This document shows, in pieces, positions 63,003-64,000 of a stretch of DNA of 64,000 bases. The notes beneath the pieces were generated by a model, which saw only the letters and a list, made by a program, of their open reading frames with translations, was not told the origin of the DNA and searched no databases. The position numbers and the translations under genes were made by a program. This DNA is from Propioniciclava sinopodophylli (GTDB lineage: Bacteria; Actinomycetota; Actinomycetes; Propionibacteriales; Propionibacteriaceae): the NCBI RefSeq assembly GCF_004324755.1, contig NZ_SDMQ01000009.1, positions 62,001 through 126,000 on the forward strand, written 5' to 3'. Position 1 is the first letter of the stretch. Every line of letters starts with the position of its first letter.

Positions 63003-63416
63003 CTACGACGGATGGGACGTCCCGTCCGCGGCCTGCAGCAACTGAGCGAGAACGTCGTCGACCTGCTTGGAGATCCCCTTGAGCTGCCGTGACCGCTCGC
63101 GTCCGGTGTAGGCACCCATGACCAAGGAGCGCTTCTTCTCCAACCCGCTCAGCTGCGCACGCAGGGAGTCGCGCTGGGCGTACCCGACATCACCCGGCTC
63201 CAACATGTCAACGTGGGCACGAACGGCGGCGATCTTGGCAGCGAGCCGCGCGTCGGCCGTCCGCGGCTTTGTGGCGGCCGCGAGTCGCTCCAGCAACTGC
63301 TTCGCCTGCTCGGCGCGTGCCGGATCCTGCAGAAGCTCCATCACCTTCGGCGTGATGATCGTGGCGAGGGTGGCCAGCAGGGCCTTGCCCTTCGACACAT
63401 CCGGCAGCTTCACCAT
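63003..63416 (-). CDS. Small helical hypothetical protein
   Basis: A 137-residue protein with a strong ribosome-binding site (AAGGAGGTC, 6-9 nt before the ATG). N-terminal segment ALLATLATIITPKVMELL is moderately hydrophobic. The remainder is charged and helical (AEQAKQLLERLAAATK, DSLRAQLSGLEKKRSLVMGAY), suggesting coiled coil, ending in QVDDVLAQLLQAADG. No family recognised. Lies between the DUF2075 remnant and the Fic gene. Confidence 0.7.
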   Translation of the reverse strand: MVKLPDVSKGKALLATLATIITPKVMELLQDPARAEQAKQLLERLAAATKPRTADARLAAKIAAVRAHVDMLEPGDVGYAQRDSLRAQLSGLEKKRSLVMGAYTGRERSRQLKGISKQVDDVLAQLLQAADGTSHPS

Positions 63417-63462
63417 GCGGGACCTCCTTGGCTGGGTCGGGCGTCAGCGCGATGCTACGCGG

Positions 63463-64000
63463 TCACCAAGCCTGACGGCGGCCCATGAGCACGGCGAGGC
63501 GGTCGTAGCACGAGGTGATCTCCTCGGCCACCCAGACCTGGTTGCGGCGTCCGACGGATGCCTTGACCAGAATGCCCGCATCCACGAGCGCGGCGATGGC
63601 ATTGCGTGTCGCCGCCGCGGACACGCCGTTGCGCGTGGCGGCAAGTTCGGCCGTGACCGCGGGATGGCCGACGAGTTGGTCGGCGATGCGCCACGCGACC
63701 GAGTCGCGCCGTGCAGCGAGCCGCTCTTCCCATGTCCCCCTGATGTCTCGGAGCTCGGCAAGAAGTTCACGACCGACGGCAGCGGCGTCGAGCGCAGCTC
63801 GCGCGAACTCGCCCACGATCGGTAAGGGGTCACCGCTTCGGTACGCGGTGAGCGCGCGTACGTAGCCGGCCGTGTCTGCGAGTAGTCCTGCGGAGATCGG
63901 CACGGTCACGTGGCTGGTGAGGCGTCGCTGGCGCAGGTAGCTGTGCACGATCGCTCGACCCACCCGCCCGTTCCCGTCGACGAAGGGGTGGATCGTTTCG
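63463..64000 (-). CDS. Fic-family protein, 5' end beyond right edge
   Basis: Reading leftward from the right edge the frame opens ETIHPFVDGNGRVGRAIVHSYL, containing the Fic catalytic motif HPFxDGNGRxGR. A helical C-terminal region follows, then a winged-helix-like segment (VSAAATRNAIAALVDAGILVKASVGRRNQVWVAEE, read in parts). This layout matches Fic/DOC proteins with a C-terminal DNA-binding domain that AMPylate targets or repress their own gene. The N-terminus, including any inhibitory (S/T)xxxE(G/N) helix, is outside the window. About 178 codons are visible. Confidence 0.88.
   Translation of the reverse strand, partial: ETIHPFVDGNGRVGRAIVHSYLRQRRLTSHVTVPISAGLLADTAGYVRALTAYRSGDPLPIVGEFARAALDAAAVGRELLAELRDIRGTWEERLAARRDSVAWRIADQLVGHPAVTAELAATRNGVSAAATRNAIAALVDAGILVKASVGRRNQVWVAEEITSCYDRLAVLMGRRQAW

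Noticed and set aside
1-64000. tRNA, rRNA, insertion sequences and attachment sites
   Set aside because: I looked for cloverleaf patterns, transposase motifs and target duplications around the accessory region and found none that hold up.

Overview
The window is high-GC DNA (roughly 70% G+C by eye) with short intergenic gaps, ATGA/GTGA stop-start overlaps and several probable leaderless starts. Menaquinone genes (menA, menG, a MenJ-type reductase), a 14-gene nuo operon, a RamB/ScfR-type regulator beside the glyoxylate-shunt genes and actinobacterial lysine 6-aminotransferase point to an actinomycete, probably of the Propionibacteriaceae. The family assignment is inference from gene content. 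I see no rRNA, tRNA, CRISPR array, transposase or replication origin. No stretch over 300 bases lacks a gene.

Left part (1-8.6 kb, minus strand). A gene running off the left edge fuses a FAD/NAD(P)-binding domain to a fold-type III PLP decarboxylase-like domain. It overlaps an SbnA-like cysteine-synthase homologue, which suggests a siderophore-like or diamino-acid pathway. A decayed short-chain dehydrogenase follows. Next is a MacB-type export operon with two membrane-fusion proteins, one carrying a long Pro/Glu/Ser/Thr low-complexity insert.

8.8-24 kb. glpX stands alone. A lysine-catabolic cluster (lat, a DUF1338/HglS 2-oxoadipate enzyme, ALDH7-type dehydrogenase) is followed by a secreted GH25 muramidase. 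An FMN riboswitch with a visible Shine-Dalgarno-sequestering helix precedes a RibXY-type riboflavin transporter and a dCMP-deaminase-family gene. Then come menA, a PH-domain membrane protein, a TM0106-type RecB-like nuclease, menG and an ABC ATPase with its membrane partner.

24-42 kb. A respiratory super-operon runs: menaquinone/geranylgeranyl reductase, nuoABCDEFGHIJKLMN, then a polyprenyl diphosphate synthase. It links complex I to synthesis and tailoring of its quinone substrate.

42-53 kb. Amidase; aceB and aceA, with a divergent RamB-like regulator sharing a palindrome-rich promoter region; threonine synthase; a GNAT protein preceded by a 66-bp AT-richer inverted repeat; a VOC protein; a GH15 trehalase/glucoamylase.

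53-64 kb. A defence-type accessory region: a NERD-nuclease/UvrD-like helicase, an unusual protein combining an RNA polymerase alpha-CTD-like segment with a sigma region-4-like helix-turn-helix, an McrBC locus with an uncharacterised upstream partner and an McrC broken by one missing base, the C-terminal stump of a DUF2075 helicase, a small hypothetical gene and a Fic protein cut by the right edge.
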